A stretch of DNA of 64,000 nucleotides from Methylobacterium sp. CB376 (GTDB taxonomy: Bacteria > Pseudomonadota > Alphaproteobacteria > Rhizobiales > Beijerinckiaceae), in the NCBI RefSeq assembly GCF_029714205.1, contig NZ_CP121648.1, positions 496,001 to 560,000 on the forward strand, read 5' to 3'. Of the stretch, positions 8,620 to 17,885 are shown piece by piece. The translations under genes and the position numbers were made by a program. The stretch's first letter is position 1; every line of letters starts with the position of its first letter. The notes beneath the pieces are model-generated. The model saw only the letters and a program-made list of their open reading frames with translations. It made no database searches and was not told the DNA's origin.

Positions 8620-9306
8620 TCAGGCGGCCCGGGCGAGGCTCTCGAACAGGCCGCGCCCGTCGGTGCCGCCGACCAGGTCCTCGACGAAGTTCTCAGGGTG
8701 CGGCATCAGGCCGAGGACGTTGAGCTCGTCCGAGTAGATACCCGCGATCGAGTTGAGCGAGCCGTTGCGGTTCGCCGTCTCGGTGAGGTCCCCGGCGGCG
8801 TCGCTGTAGCGGAAGGCCACGCGGCCCTCGCCCTCCAGGCGGGCGACCGTCTCGGGATCGGCGTAGTAATTGCCCTCGCCGTGCGCGACGCAGACGTCGA
8901 TCACCTGGCCCTGCCGGTAGGCGCGGGTGAAGGCGGTGTCGGCGCGCTCGACCCGCAGGGTCTGGCGGTGGCAGATGAAGCGGCGGTTGACGTTGCGCAT
9001 CAGCACGCCGGGCAGCAGGCCCGACTCGCACAGGATCTGGAACCCGTTGCAGATGCCGAGGACGAGCCCGCCCCGGGCCGCGTGGGCCCGCACCGCGTCC
9101 ATGGCATTGGCGCGGCCCGCGATGGCGCCGCAGCGCAGGTAGTCGCCGTAGGAGAAGCCGCCCGGGAGCACGGCGAGGTCGGTGCCCGAGGGCAGCGCCG
9201 TGTCGGCGTGCCAGACCTTCGCGACCTCGGCGCCGGCGAGCCGCAGGGCGCGCGTGACGTCGGCGTCGCGGTTCGAGCCGGGGAAGACGATGACGGCGGC
9301 CTTCAT
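8620..9306 (-). CDS. purQ: Phosphoribosylformylglycinamidine synthase, glutaminase subunit
   Basis: A 228-residue class I glutamine amidotransferase that supplies ammonia to PurL in the fourth step of purine synthesis. The nucleophile cysteine lies in GICNGFQ, the oxyanion region in PGGFSYGDYLRCGA, and the catalytic histidine in LMPHPEN near the C-terminus. Length is normal for the small-subunit form that works with PurS and PurL. Its ATG overlaps the stop of purS (ATGA), the usual purS-purQ arrangement; purL is not in the window. Confidence 0.97.
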   Translation of the reverse strand: MKAAVIVFPGSNRDADVTRALRLAGAEVAKVWHADTALPSGTDLAVLPGGFSYGDYLRCGAIAGRANAMDAVRAHAARGGLVLGICNGFQILCESGLLPGVLMRNVNRRFICHRQTLRVERADTAFTRAYRQGQVIDVCVAHGEGNYYADPETVARLEGEGRVAFRYSDAAGDLTETANRNGSLNSIAGIYSDELNVLGLMPHPENFVEDLVGGTDGRGLFESLARAA

Positions 9307-9545
9307 CGCGCGATCTCGACCCGGTAATTCTCCACCACCGTGTTGGCGAGGAGCTTGTCGCAGGCGGCCTTCACGGTCGCCTCGGCGGCGGCCGGGTCGC
9401 TGCCGTCGACCTCGACCTCGAAGAACTTGCCCTGGCGCACGCTGGCGATGCCCGCGATGCCGAGCGAGCGCAGCGCCCCCTCGATGGCCTTGCCCTGCGG
9501 GTCGAGGACGCCGGTCTTCAGGGTGACGGTGACGCGCGCTTTCAT
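9303..9545 (-). CDS. purS: Phosphoribosylformylglycinamidine synthase subunit PurS
   Basis: An 80-residue protein matching the small PurS subunit that bridges PurQ and PurL. It begins KARVTVTLKTGVLDPQGKA and ends NTVVENYRVEI, both family hallmarks. ATG 9545 gives the canonical start; an upstream in-frame alternative would add unrelated residues. Overlap with purQ by four bases implies coupled translation. Confidence 0.96.
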   Translation of the reverse strand: MKARVTVTLKTGVLDPQGKAIEGALRSLGIAGIASVRQGKFFEVEVDGSDPAAAEATVKAACDKLLANTVVENYRVEIAR

Positions 9546-9673
9546 CGGCAGGCCTTCGGCAGCGGGAAGGAGGCCCACCGGATAGTGCGGATCCGGCAGG
9601 GAGGCAACGGCGGGTTGGCGGGCCCGCCCGATCGTGCGAGGCCGTTCGTCCCGAGAGCAGGGAGGTGGGGCCG

Positions 9674-10246
9674 ATGCGCAGCGAGAAGGAGAAGATGCTG
9701 GCGGGGGACCTTTACCGGGCCGACGACCCGGAGCTGGTCGCCGACGCCGCCCGCAACGCGGAATGGCTCGCCCGCTACAACGCCCCGGCCGCCCTCTCGC
9801 CGGAGGCGCGTCGCGCCCTGCTGCGCGCCCATCTCGGCGCGGTCGGGGACGGGGTGGTGATCCGGCCGCCCTTCTCCTGCGATTACGGCCTCCACATCCG
9901 GCTCGGGCGGGGCGTGTTCCTCAACTTCAACTGCGTGATCCTCGACGTCTGCCCGGTCGAGATCGGCGAGGCGACGCAGATCGGGCCGGGGGTGCAGATC
10001 CTGGCAGCCGATCATCCGCGCGACCCGGCGCTGCGCCGCGCGGGCCTCGAGACCGGCAGGCCGGTGCGGATCGGGGCGAATTGCTGGATCGGCGGCGGGG
10101 CGCTGATCCTGCCGGGCGTGACGATCGGGGACGACGCGATCGTGGGCGCGGGCAGCGTGGTCACCCGCGACGTCCCGGCCGGCGCGACCGTGGTGGGCAA
10201 CCCGGCGCGCCCCGCAGCGCCGGGCGGGCGGCGGCCCGCCGGCTGA
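9674..10246 (+). CDS. Maltose/sugar O-acetyltransferase (NodL/LacA family)
   Basis: A 190-residue left-handed beta-helix acetyltransferase using acetyl-CoA. It starts with the Maa-type segment SEKEKMLAGDLYRADDPEL and contains hexapeptide repeats (IRLGRGVFLNFNCVILD, VEIGEATQIGPGVQIL, PVRIGANCWIGGGALILPGVTIGDDAIVGAGSVVT). The catalytic histidine is expected in AADHPRDP. Natural acceptors in the family are sugars or Nod factor, and none can be assigned here. ATG 9674 is preferred over GTG 9665 because GGAGG lies about 8 bases before it. Confidence 0.9.
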   Translation: MRSEKEKMLAGDLYRADDPELVADAARNAEWLARYNAPAALSPEARRALLRAHLGAVGDGVVIRPPFSCDYGLHIRLGRGVFLNFNCVILDVCPVEIGEATQIGPGVQILAADHPRDPALRRAGLETGRPVRIGANCWIGGGALILPGVTIGDDAIVGAGSVVTRDVPAGATVVGNPARPAAPGGRRPAG

Positions 10247-10310
10247 GCCGCGCAGGGCCGCGGCGCTCGCGCCGCCGCGGGGACGCCGACGGATTGCGTC
10301 GCCATGCGGA

Positions 10311-11150
10311 TCACGAGCCCGCGCGGGACCGTCCGGCGGCGAGGTCGTCGAGGTGCGGCGGGTCGATGCGGCGGTAGCGGGCCTGGACGAGGCCGAAGGC
10401 CCCGAAGGCCGCCAGGCCCGCCGCCGTCAATCCGAGCAGCACCGGGCCGTAGGGCTGGTCGCGCAGGGCGGCGAGCGCCCCGCCGAGCCCCCTGACCTCG
10501 CTCGACCGGCTCTCGACGGCGGCGAGGATCAGGAAGCCGCCGATCAGCCAGAACACCACGGCGCGGGCCGCGTAGCCGAGGCGGCCCGCCGCCCTCGCCC
10601 AGCTCCTTGCATCGACCGGCAGCGCGAGCTGGCGGGTCACGTCCCCGCGCCAAGCCTTGAGCAGGAAACCCGCGCCCGCCCCGATCACCACCGCGCCCGC
10701 CGCCGCGACCGCGACGGCGCCGAAGGGCTCGCCCAGCAGCCACGCCGTCCAGTCCCGCGCCGCCTGGTCCTGCGGGCCGCTCCCGCCCCAGCCGAGCGCC
10801 GCCCGCGCCACCGAGACGGCGAGACCCGCGTAGATCACCCCGCTGACCCCGTGCCCGGCCCGCACCGCGAGGCCCCTGGCCGAGCGCCCGCGCCGGTCCG
10901 CGTCGGTCGCGGCCTCGATCCAGCGCCACAGGGCGAAGCCCATCAGGCCGAAAGCCACGGCCCCGAGCATCAGCCGGCCGAAGGGCTTGTCGAGGAGCAC
11001 CATCAGGGCGCTGCGGCTTCCCCCCGTCCGCCCCCCCTCGCCGAGGGCGGCGAGCAGGGCGAGGCCGCCGACCAGGCAATAGGTCAGGCCCCGGGCGCCG
11101 TAGCCGGCCCGGGCGAGGATCTCGAGGAGGGGGGGACGGGGCTCGTGCAT
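10311..11150 (-). CDS. DUF1206 membrane protein
   Basis: A 279-residue integral membrane protein with three copies of a two-helix unit, each starting with an R-x-GYxARG-like motif (ARAGYGARGLTYCLVG; VRAGHGVSGVIYAGLA; GRLGYAARAVVFWLIG). This threefold repeat is the mark of the DUF1206 family, of unknown function. The C-terminal tail is polar and cytoplasmic. It overlaps nothing and ends close to the convergent acetyltransferase. Confidence 0.85.
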   Translation of the reverse strand: MHEPRPPLLEILARAGYGARGLTYCLVGGLALLAALGEGGRTGGSRSALMVLLDKPFGRLMLGAVAFGLMGFALWRWIEAATDADRRGRSARGLAVRAGHGVSGVIYAGLAVSVARAALGWGGSGPQDQAARDWTAWLLGEPFGAVAVAAAGAVVIGAGAGFLLKAWRGDVTRQLALPVDARSWARAAGRLGYAARAVVFWLIGGFLILAAVESRSSEVRGLGGALAALRDQPYGPVLLGLTAAGLAAFGAFGLVQARYRRIDPPHLDDLAAGRSRAGS

Positions 11151-11161
11151 CGGGCTGCGCG

Positions 11162-11758
11162 TCAGGCGCCGACCTCGCGCTCGATCCGGGCGACGGCGTC
11201 GGGATCGACGTCGAGGGCCTCGGCGAGCCGGTTCAGGAAGCTCCGCTCCTGGACGGTGTCGGGGTCGATGGCGAGGCGGGCCGCGGCGTAGACCCGCGCC
11301 GCCGTCTCGGGATCCGAGACCCGGTCGGCGATCTCGTCCACGTCGGGGGGCTCGCGCAGCAGACCCTCGAAGGCGCTGCGGGCGGGGGCGTCGAGGCCGG
11401 CCTCGTCCAGGGCGGCGTCGAGCCGGGCGCGCTCCTGCGCGTCGATCATGCCGTCCGCCACGGTCGCCGCCACCATCGCGCGCAGGAACAGGTTGGCATC
11501 GTCGTCGCTGACCTCCTCCGCCCGGAAGGGCTGCCGCGCCGCCCCGCCGGCCGCGCCGCCCGGGGCAGGCGCGGCGCCCGGCCCGGGCGCGGAATCCTGC
11601 GGACCGGCTTGCTGCGGACCGGCTTGGCGGCTGAAGGCACGGTAGCCGAGCCCGGCGATCAGGGCGAGGCCCCCGAGGGCCGCGCCCGCCGCCGCGCCGC
11701 CGAGCCCCCCGCGCCGGGACCGCACCAGCGCGTCGACCAACCCTCTCGTGTCAACCAT
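11162..11758 (-). CDS. TerB/DUF533-like membrane-anchored protein
   Basis: A 198-residue protein. The N-terminus holds a glycine-rich hydrophobic segment (about residues 17-38) that could anchor it in the membrane, followed by a Pro/Ala-rich linker and a C-terminal helical domain (about 85-198) with the acidic loops seen in TerB-like/DUF533 proteins (VADGMIDAQERARLDAAL; AIDPDTVQERSFLNRLAEAL). ATG 11758 is preceded by GGAGGT. It is 11 bp upstream of DUF1206 in the same direction, so an operon is likely. Function is unknown. Confidence 0.8.
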   Translation of the reverse strand: MVDTRGLVDALVRSRRGGLGGAAAGAALGGLALIAGLGYRAFSRQAGPQQAGPQDSAPGPGAAPAPGGAAGGAARQPFRAEEVSDDDANLFLRAMVAATVADGMIDAQERARLDAALDEAGLDAPARSAFEGLLREPPDVDEIADRVSDPETAARVYAAARLAIDPDTVQERSFLNRLAEALDVDPDAVARIEREVGA

Positions 11759-11876
11759 GCCGACCTCCATCGCAATCGTCTCGCGCCCGACAACGGCCCG
11801 GCCACCCCAGCAGTTCGCCACGCGGCGGGTCGACGCTTCCGGTTGCGCGGCCCGGCGCGACGCCCATCTCAAGGCC

Positions 11877-12671
11877 ATGCTGCTCGCGCTGGCGGCCCTG
11901 CGCCTCGTCACCCTCGCCTTCCTCCTCCTCTTCCTGGCTCCCCTGGCCGCCCACGCCCTCTGGTGGTGGTCGCGCGACGACCTCGCCCCCGACTGGGCGA
12001 CGGCCGATTGGTCGAGCGCGCGCCTGCTCCCGCCGGCCGCCGCGATGCCGGGCGCGGTGGTCCGGGTCTACGCCGCCCGGGTCGGCCGCTGGCGCGGCAT
12101 CTTCGCCCATCACAGCTGGCTCGTCGTGAAGGAAGCCGGCGCGGCCCGCTACACGCGCTACGACGTTGTCGGCTGGGGCCGGCCCGTGCGCACCGACGCC
12201 TATCCGGCCGACGGGCGCTGGTTCGGCAACCCGCCGCAGGTCGTGCTCGCCCTCGACGGCGAGGCCGCCGCGCGCGCGGTGCCGAAGCTGCGCGAGGCGG
12301 TCGCCGCCTACCCGTACCAGGACTTCGGGAGCTACCGCGCCTGGCCGGGGCCGAACTCCAACACCTTCGTGGCGCACCTGCTGCGCGCCGTGCCGGAGGT
12401 GCAGGCGGCGCTCCCGCCCACCGCGCTCGGCAAGGACTTTTCCGAGGCGCTCGTCGCGCTCACGCCGAGCCGCACCGGGCTGCAGCTCTCGTGGCGGGGC
12501 TATGCGGGCCTCACGCTGGGATGGGTCGAGGGGGTCGAGGTGAACCTCCTCGGCGCGGTGGCGGGCCTCGACCTGCGCCGCCCGGCCCTCAAGCTCCCCG
12601 GCTGGGGCCGCATCGGCATGGAGCCGGCGGGGGCGACCGGGACGCTGATCGCGCCGACCGCGCGCCCGTAG
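11877..12671 (+). CDS. DUF3750 family protein
   Basis: A 264-residue protein with an N-terminal hydrophobic signal or anchor (about residues 4-30) and a periplasmic domain containing the DUF3750 features GIFAHHSWLVVKEAGAARYTRYDVVGWG and YPYQDFGSYRAWPGPNSNTFV. The conserved His, Asn and Ser/Thr residues in those motifs suggest a hydrolase-like pocket, but no activity is known. Divergent from the TerB-like gene. Confidence 0.82.
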   Translation: MLLALAALRLVTLAFLLLFLAPLAAHALWWWSRDDLAPDWATADWSSARLLPPAAAMPGAVVRVYAARVGRWRGIFAHHSWLVVKEAGAARYTRYDVVGWGRPVRTDAYPADGRWFGNPPQVVLALDGEAAARAVPKLREAVAAYPYQDFGSYRAWPGPNSNTFVAHLLRAVPEVQAALPPTALGKDFSEALVALTPSRTGLQLSWRGYAGLTLGWVEGVEVNLLGAVAGLDLRRPALKLPGWGRIGMEPAGATGTLIAPTARP

Positions 12672-12717
12672 CGGGCCGTCCCGGTCGCGCCCGCCCGGGC
12701 ACGGAACCGGGAGCGCC

Positions 12718-15700
12718 CTACTCGGCGGCGATGCGCGGCGGGGGCGCGTAGGGCGCCGCCGCGTGCGGGTGGGCGGGGGCCTCGTCCACCGCCCCGACGA
12801 AGCGGCCGAACAGCCGCACGAACAGCCGGGCGAGGTCGTCCATCAGCACGAAGATCGCCGGCACGAAGAGCAGCGACAGGAGCGTCGAGACGATCAGCCC
12901 CGAGATCACCGCGATCGCCATCGGCGAGCGGAACTCGCCGCCGATGCCGAGGGCCATCGCGGAGGGCACCATGCCGGCCGCCATGGCGATCGTCGTCATC
13001 ACGATCGGGCGGGCGCGCTTGCGGCCCGCATCGGTGATCGCGGTGATGCGGTCGACGCCCCGGGCCATCTCCTCGACGGCGAAATCCACCAGCATGATGG
13101 CGTTCTTCGTCACCACGCCCATCAGCATCAGGATGCCGATCACGACCGGCATCGAGATCGGCCGGTTGAAGATCAGGAGGCCGAGGATCGCCCCGCCGAT
13201 CGAGAGCGGGAGCGAGAACAGGATGGTGAGCGGCTGCAGGAACGAGCCGAAGAGCAGGATCAGCACGCCGAGCACCATCATCAGGCCGGCGCCCATGGCG
13301 AGGGCGAAGCCCTCGAAGACCTCGCCCATCACCTCGGCGTCGCCGGTCTGGCGCAGCGCCACCCCCGGCGGCAGAGTCTTCGCGGCCGGGGTCGCCAGCG
13401 CCTTGGCGATCGCCTCGGCGAGGGCGTCCGAGCCCTGGAGATTGGCCTCCAGCGCCACCCGGACGGCGCGGTCGTAGCGGTCGATCGCGGTCGGCCCGCG
13501 GCCGAGGCTGATGTCGGCCACCGCGGTCAGCGGCACCGCGGCGCCGGTCTTCGTCGGCACCTTCAGCGCCTCCAGCGCCTGCAGGTCGCCGCGGGCCTCG
13601 GCCGGCAGCTGCACCCGGATCGGGATCTGCCGGTCGACGGCGTTGAACTTGGCGAGGTTGGCGCCGATGTCGCCGATCGTGCCGACGCGCACGGTCTCGG
13701 CGATGGTGTCGGTCGAGACCCCGAGATCGGCCGCGACCGCGGGTTTGGGGCGGATGCGCAGCTCGGTGCGGTCGAGCGGCGCGGTCGACATCACGTTGAC
13801 GAGGTTCGGCACCTGCGCGACCTCGCGCTGCATCCGCTCGGCCACGTCCCGCACCACCTCGGTGTCGGGCCCCGCCACGATCAGGGTGAAATCGCGCTGG
13901 CCGCCCTCGCGCAGGGACCAGTAGCGGATGTCGGGCTCGTCGCGCAGCGCGGCCATGATCGCCGCCTCAAGGTCGCCCTGCGTGCGCGTGCGGGTGTTCT
14001 TCGGCGTCAGGTTGATCGTCAGCGTGGCGAGCCGGATCTCCTTCTTGCCCGGGAGCTGGCGCCCACCATCGACGAAGACGGAGCGCACCTCGGGCAATGC
14101 GCGGATCTTCTGCACCACCCGGTCCGAGACCGCGATCGTGTCGTCGAGCTTGGCGCCGGGCGGCAGTTCGAGCACCATCAGGGTGCGCGCCGCGTCCTCC
14201 TTCGGCAGGAAGCCGGCCGGCAGCAGCTTGGTCGACATGAGGGAGCCGGCGAACAGCGCGAGGCCCACCACCAGCGTCACGAACTTGTGCCGCACCGACC
14301 ACGCCACCACGCGGGTGTAGGTGCGCATCACCGGGCCGGGCGTCTCCTCCTCGTGGCCGTGGTCGCGCATGAAGTAGGCCGCCATCATCGGGGTGATCAG
14401 GCGGGCGACGAGCAGCGACATGAACACCGCGGCCGCGATGGTGAGGCCGAACTGCTTGAAGTACTGGCCGGCGATGCCGCCCATGAAGCTCACCGGCGCG
14501 AAGATCGCCACCAGCGTCGCCGTGATGGCGATGACCGCGAGGCCGATCTCGTCGGCCCCCTCGATGGCGGCCCGGTAGGGCGACTTGCCGAGCCGCACGT
14601 GCCGGACGATGTTCTCGATCTCCACGATGGCGTCGTCGACCAGGATGCCGGTGACGAGGGTGATGGCGAGCAGGCTGACCGCGTTGAGCGAGAAGCCCAT
14701 GGCGCTCATCGCCCAGAAGGTCGGGAAGACCGAGAGCGGCAGCGCCACCGCGGCGATCAGCGTCGCCCGCCAGTCGCGCAGGAACAGGAACACCACCAGC
14801 ACCGCCAGGGCCGCCCCCTCCATCAGGCCGTGCATGGCGGATTCGTAATTGCCGATCGTGTTGGTGACCGAGGTGTCGATCAGGTCGAAGCGGACGTTCG
14901 GGTGGGCGGCGCGCAACTCGTCGATCTTCCGGGCCACCAGCTGGGCGACCGAGGCGTCGCTGGCGCCGCTGGCGCGGGAGATCGCGAAGGCGACGACCGG
15001 CTCCCCGTTGAGGCGCGCGAAGACGCGGGGCTCCTCCGCCCCGTCCGTCAGGGTGGCGAGGTCGTCGAGGCGCACCTTGCGCCCGCCCGGCAGCACGATC
15101 GAGGTGGCCGCGAGGGTGTCGAGGCTCGCGGAGGCCGCCAGGGTGCGGATCGACTGCTCCTGGCCGCCGAGCTCGGCCCGCCCGCCCGCCATGTCGGCGC
15201 TGGTGAGGCGCAGCTGCCGGTTCACGTCGGCGGCGGTGATGCCGAGCGAGAGCAGCCGGTCGGGCTTGAGGGTGACGCGCACCTCCCGGTTGACGCCGCC
15301 GAGCCGCTCGACGCCGCCGACCCCGCGCAGGCCCTGGATCTGCCGCGCCACCACGTCGTCCACGAACCAGGACAGGTCCTCCGGGGTCATGGCGGGCGCC
15401 GAGGCGCCGTAGATCATGATCGGAAGCCCCGCGATCTCGACGCGGTTGATGATCGGCTCCTCGATCGTCCGCGGCAGGTTCATGCGGATCTTGGCGATCG
15501 CGTCCTTGACGTCGTTCACCGCCCGGTCGGTGTTGACCTCGAGCCGGAATTCGACCGTGGTGGCCGAGTTGCCCTCGGTGATCGCCGAGGTGATGTGCTT
15601 GACGCCCTTCACGCCCGCCACGGCGTCCTCGACCCATTTCGTGACCTGGGTCTGCAGCTCCGAGGGCGCGGCGCCCGGCTGGTTGATCGACACCGAGACG

Positions 15701-15837
15701 AGCGGCACGTCGATGTTGGGGAAGCGGGTGATCGGCAGGGTGCGGAAGCTGACGAGCCCGAGCAGCCCCAGCACCAGGAACAGCACGATCGAGGGGATCG
15801 GCTTGCGGATCGCCCAGGCGGAGACGTTGAGGCGCAT
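12718..15837 (-). CDS. RND-family efflux pump inner-membrane transporter (HAE1/MdtBC-like)
   Basis: A 1039-residue RND transporter, full length for the family: twelve membrane helices and two large periplasmic loops. It begins LNVSAWAIRKPIPSIVLF and contains the helix-4 proton-relay region (ITLVTGILVDDAIVEIENI) with paired aspartates, and the duplicated second half (LMLMGVVTKNAIMLVDFA). It exports drugs or other amphiphiles in exchange for protons, together with an adaptor (next gene) and an outer-membrane channel that is not encoded here. It is the last gene of the TetR-adaptor-RND unit. Confidence 0.95.
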   Translation of the reverse strand: MRLNVSAWAIRKPIPSIVLFLVLGLLGLVSFRTLPITRFPNIDVPLVSVSINQPGAAPSELQTQVTKWVEDAVAGVKGVKHITSAITEGNSATTVEFRLEVNTDRAVNDVKDAIAKIRMNLPRTIEEPIINRVEIAGLPIMIYGASAPAMTPEDLSWFVDDVVARQIQGLRGVGGVERLGGVNREVRVTLKPDRLLSLGITAADVNRQLRLTSADMAGGRAELGGQEQSIRTLAASASLDTLAATSIVLPGGRKVRLDDLATLTDGAEEPRVFARLNGEPVVAFAISRASGASDASVAQLVARKIDELRAAHPNVRFDLIDTSVTNTIGNYESAMHGLMEGAALAVLVVFLFLRDWRATLIAAVALPLSVFPTFWAMSAMGFSLNAVSLLAITLVTGILVDDAIVEIENIVRHVRLGKSPYRAAIEGADEIGLAVIAITATLVAIFAPVSFMGGIAGQYFKQFGLTIAAAVFMSLLVARLITPMMAAYFMRDHGHEEETPGPVMRTYTRVVAWSVRHKFVTLVVGLALFAGSLMSTKLLPAGFLPKEDAARTLMVLELPPGAKLDDTIAVSDRVVQKIRALPEVRSVFVDGGRQLPGKKEIRLATLTINLTPKNTRTRTQGDLEAAIMAALRDEPDIRYWSLREGGQRDFTLIVAGPDTEVVRDVAERMQREVAQVPNLVNVMSTAPLDRTELRIRPKPAVAADLGVSTDTIAETVRVGTIGDIGANLAKFNAVDRQIPIRVQLPAEARGDLQALEALKVPTKTGAAVPLTAVADISLGRGPTAIDRYDRAVRVALEANLQGSDALAEAIAKALATPAAKTLPPGVALRQTGDAEVMGEVFEGFALAMGAGLMMVLGVLILLFGSFLQPLTILFSLPLSIGGAILGLLIFNRPISMPVVIGILMLMGVVTKNAIMLVDFAVEEMARGVDRITAITDAGRKRARPIVMTTIAMAAGMVPSAMALGIGGEFRSPMAIAVISGLIVSTLLSLLFVPAIFVLMDDLARLFVRLFGRFVGAVDEAPAHPHAAAPYAPPPRIAAE

Positions 15838-15884
15838 CGGGTCGGTCCTTCGGCGGCGGGGGCGGGCGCCGTCGGCGCCGTGGA

Positions 15885-17111
15885 TCAGGGGCGCGGGAGG
15901 GCGTCGGCGCTGACCTGCTGGGCGGGAAAGACCGGGCGGACCCGGTCCCCGTCGCGCAGGAAGCTGCCGGCCCGGGCCACGACGGCGTCGCCGGCCCGCA
16001 CCCCGTCGCGGATCTCGATGAAGCCCGCCGCCGAGAGGCCGGTGCGGACCTGGCGCGCCTCGACCCGGTCGCCCGCCACGACGAGGACGGTCGCCCCGCC
16101 ATTGCCGTAGACGACCGAGGCGACCGGCACCGCGACGCCGGTGCGGCGCGCCACCTCGACGCTGCCGCGGGCGAAGGCGCCGATGCGCAGGCGCGGATCG
16201 GGTTCGAGGCGGATGCGCACCTTGCCGAGGCGGGTCGCGCGGTCGATCTCCGGATAGACCGCGCGCACGCGGCCCGGCACGCCGACGGACCCGTCCGGCG
16301 TGTCAAGATCGAGCTGGGCGGGCGCGCCGGGCTTCAGGCGCGGCATGCCGGTCTCGGTCACCTCGCCCTCGAGTTCGATCTCGCCGCGGGCGATCAGCCG
16401 GAACAGCGGCTCGGCGGTCGCGCTCGCGGTGGCGCCGACCCGGGCGGTGCGGCGGCTGACGATGCCGCCCTCGGGCGCGCGGATCTCCGTGCGGGCGAGC
16501 TTGAGGTCGAGTTCCCGGCGCTGGGCCCGGGCCTGGAGGAGCTCGGCCTCGGCGATCGAGAGCCCGTTGCGGGCCGCGGCGAGCCGCCCCTCCGCCGAGC
16601 GCGCCGCCGAGGTGCGCTGCTCCATCTGCACCTCGGTCGCGTTGCCGGTCCGGATCAGGGTCCGGGTGCGCTCCAGCGCCAGGGCCGCCTCGACCTGCGC
16701 CGCCTCGGCCTGCACGATGGTGCTGCGGGCCTGCTCCACGGCGGCCTCGGCCCGGGCGATGGCGGCGGCGTTCTGGGCGAGCTGGGTGTCGATCATCTCC
16801 CGGGACAGGCGGGCGAGCACCGCGCCCCTGGCGACCCGATCCCCCTCCTCGACCAGGAGTTCGGTGATGCGGCAGCCCTCGATCTCGGGCGAGACCATGA
16901 TCTCGTCGCGCGGCACCAGGGTGCCGGTGACGACCGTGCGCTCGACGATCTCGCGCTCGGCCGCCACCACCACGGTCACGGCGGGCACGGGCACCTCGGC
17001 CCGCGCGGCCGGTGCCGCGGCCTCTGCGGCCCGGGACTCCTGAGTCCAGGATACCAGGGGCGCGAGGGCGAGGGCGGCGAGGGTCCCGGCGAGGAGGCGC
17101 AGGCGAGGCAT
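15885..17111 (-). CDS. RND efflux periplasmic adaptor subunit
   Basis: A 408-residue membrane-fusion protein: signal peptide (about residues 1-29), a first half-barrel (VVTGTLVPRDEIMVSPEIEGCRI), an alpha-helical hairpin rich in Ala/Glu/Gln (about 105-200), lipoyl and beta-barrel domains, and a membrane-proximal C-terminal domain. It joins the RND pump to an outer-membrane channel. Its ATG overlaps the stop of the TetR gene by one base (TGATG), and the pump gene follows after 47 bp. Confidence 0.92.
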   Translation of the reverse strand: MPRLRLLAGTLAALALAPLVSWTQESRAAEAAAPAARAEVPVPAVTVVVAAEREIVERTVVTGTLVPRDEIMVSPEIEGCRITELLVEEGDRVARGAVLARLSREMIDTQLAQNAAAIARAEAAVEQARSTIVQAEAAQVEAALALERTRTLIRTGNATEVQMEQRTSAARSAEGRLAAARNGLSIAEAELLQARAQRRELDLKLARTEIRAPEGGIVSRRTARVGATASATAEPLFRLIARGEIELEGEVTETGMPRLKPGAPAQLDLDTPDGSVGVPGRVRAVYPEIDRATRLGKVRIRLEPDPRLRIGAFARGSVEVARRTGVAVPVASVVYGNGGATVLVVAGDRVEARQVRTGLSAAGFIEIRDGVRAGDAVVARAGSFLRDGDRVRPVFPAQQVSADALPRP

Positions 17112-17752
17112 CACGGGCGGTCCTGTCTGGCGGATGCGGGGCCTGGCCCCCCGGTCGGATCGAATTGCCCCGACAGAGCCGCCTCGATCAGCCGCGCCAT
17201 GGCGTCCAGAACGGGGCCGGGATCGAAATCGGGGATGAGGGCGCGGCGGGCGATGACGCCGTCCGCCATCACCATGACGATCTGGGTCAGGGCCTCGGCA
17301 TCGACCGCGGGGCCGCCGGCTTCGCGCAGGATTCCCGCGATCATGCCGCGCATCTCGCGCTCGAAGTCCCGGCAGATCGCCGCCATGGCGGGATTGCGCG
17401 TCGCCTCCGCCCACATCTCGACGCAGAGGATCGCCTTCTCGGCCGGCTCGTCCGCGAGGTGGCGGCGGGCGAGGCCGACGAAGGCCCCGACCAGGTCGGC
17501 GCCGAGGGGCAGGCCGGCGAAGTCCACCGCCACCGCCCCGCGGTCGCGCTCGGCGAGGCCGGCCACGATCGCGTCCTTCGAGGGAAAGTAGCGGTAGAGG
17601 TTGCCGGGGCTCATCCCGACCTCGGCGGCCACGTCCTGCATCGTCGTGCGATGGAAGCCGCCGCGCACGAAGCAGCGCTCCGCCGCGTCGAGGATGCGGC
17701 CGCGCCGCTCCTCGGCGGGGTCGATGCGATCGGACAGGGTATCGGCCAGCAC
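17111..17752 (-). CDS. TetR/AcrR-family repressor of the RND operon
   Basis: A 213-residue regulator with an N-terminal helix-turn-helix (ILDAAERCFVRGGFHRTTMQDVAAEVGMSPGNLYRYFPSKDAIVAG, about residues 20-65) and a helical ligand-binding domain. It begins with GTG 17752, only 16 bases below a perfect 20-bp palindrome, so it very likely represses itself and the downstream pump genes and is released by a pump substrate. The ribosome-binding site is weak, as expected for a low-level repressor. Confidence 0.9.
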   Translation of the reverse strand: MLADTLSDRIDPAEERRGRILDAAERCFVRGGFHRTTMQDVAAEVGMSPGNLYRYFPSKDAIVAGLAERDRGAVAVDFAGLPLGADLVGAFVGLARRHLADEPAEKAILCVEMWAEATRNPAMAAICRDFEREMRGMIAGILREAGGPAVDAEALTQIVMVMADGVIARRALIPDFDPGPVLDAMARLIEAALSGQFDPTGGPGPASARQDRP

Positions 17753-17767
17753 GGGACGAAGGGGGGT

Positions 17768-17787
17768 GAGAATGAACGTTCATTCTC
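17768..17787. promoter_or_regulatory. TetR operator palindrome
   Basis: A perfect 20-bp palindrome centred on GAACGTTC (flanks GAGAATGA and TCATTCTC) lies just upstream of the tetR-efflux operon. AcrR/TetR operators commonly contain TGAAC-type half sites. Its position, just 5' of the start codon, would block the promoter or early transcription. Confidence 0.8.
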
Positions 17788-17885
17788 TACCGTGGATCGC
17801 CCCGCGCCGCAATCCCCGGCCAAGCAACCGGCCCGGCGACGCGGCGTTATGTCAGGGGCGGGTGCCCGGAGGGAGAACGAGCCGC

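Noticed and set aside
10307..10326. 20-base match to the core of repeat copy A
   Set aside because: CGGATCACGAGCCCGCGCGG overlaps the DUF1206 stop codon, but neither the hairpin nor the rest of the core is present, so it is not counted as a copy; it could be a fragment.
12763..16110. Very long plus-strand open frame opposite the RND pump genes
   Set aside because: It is the mirror of high-GC coding sequence; the product is His/Arg/Asp-rich low complexity and both true genes on the minus strand have full family signatures.
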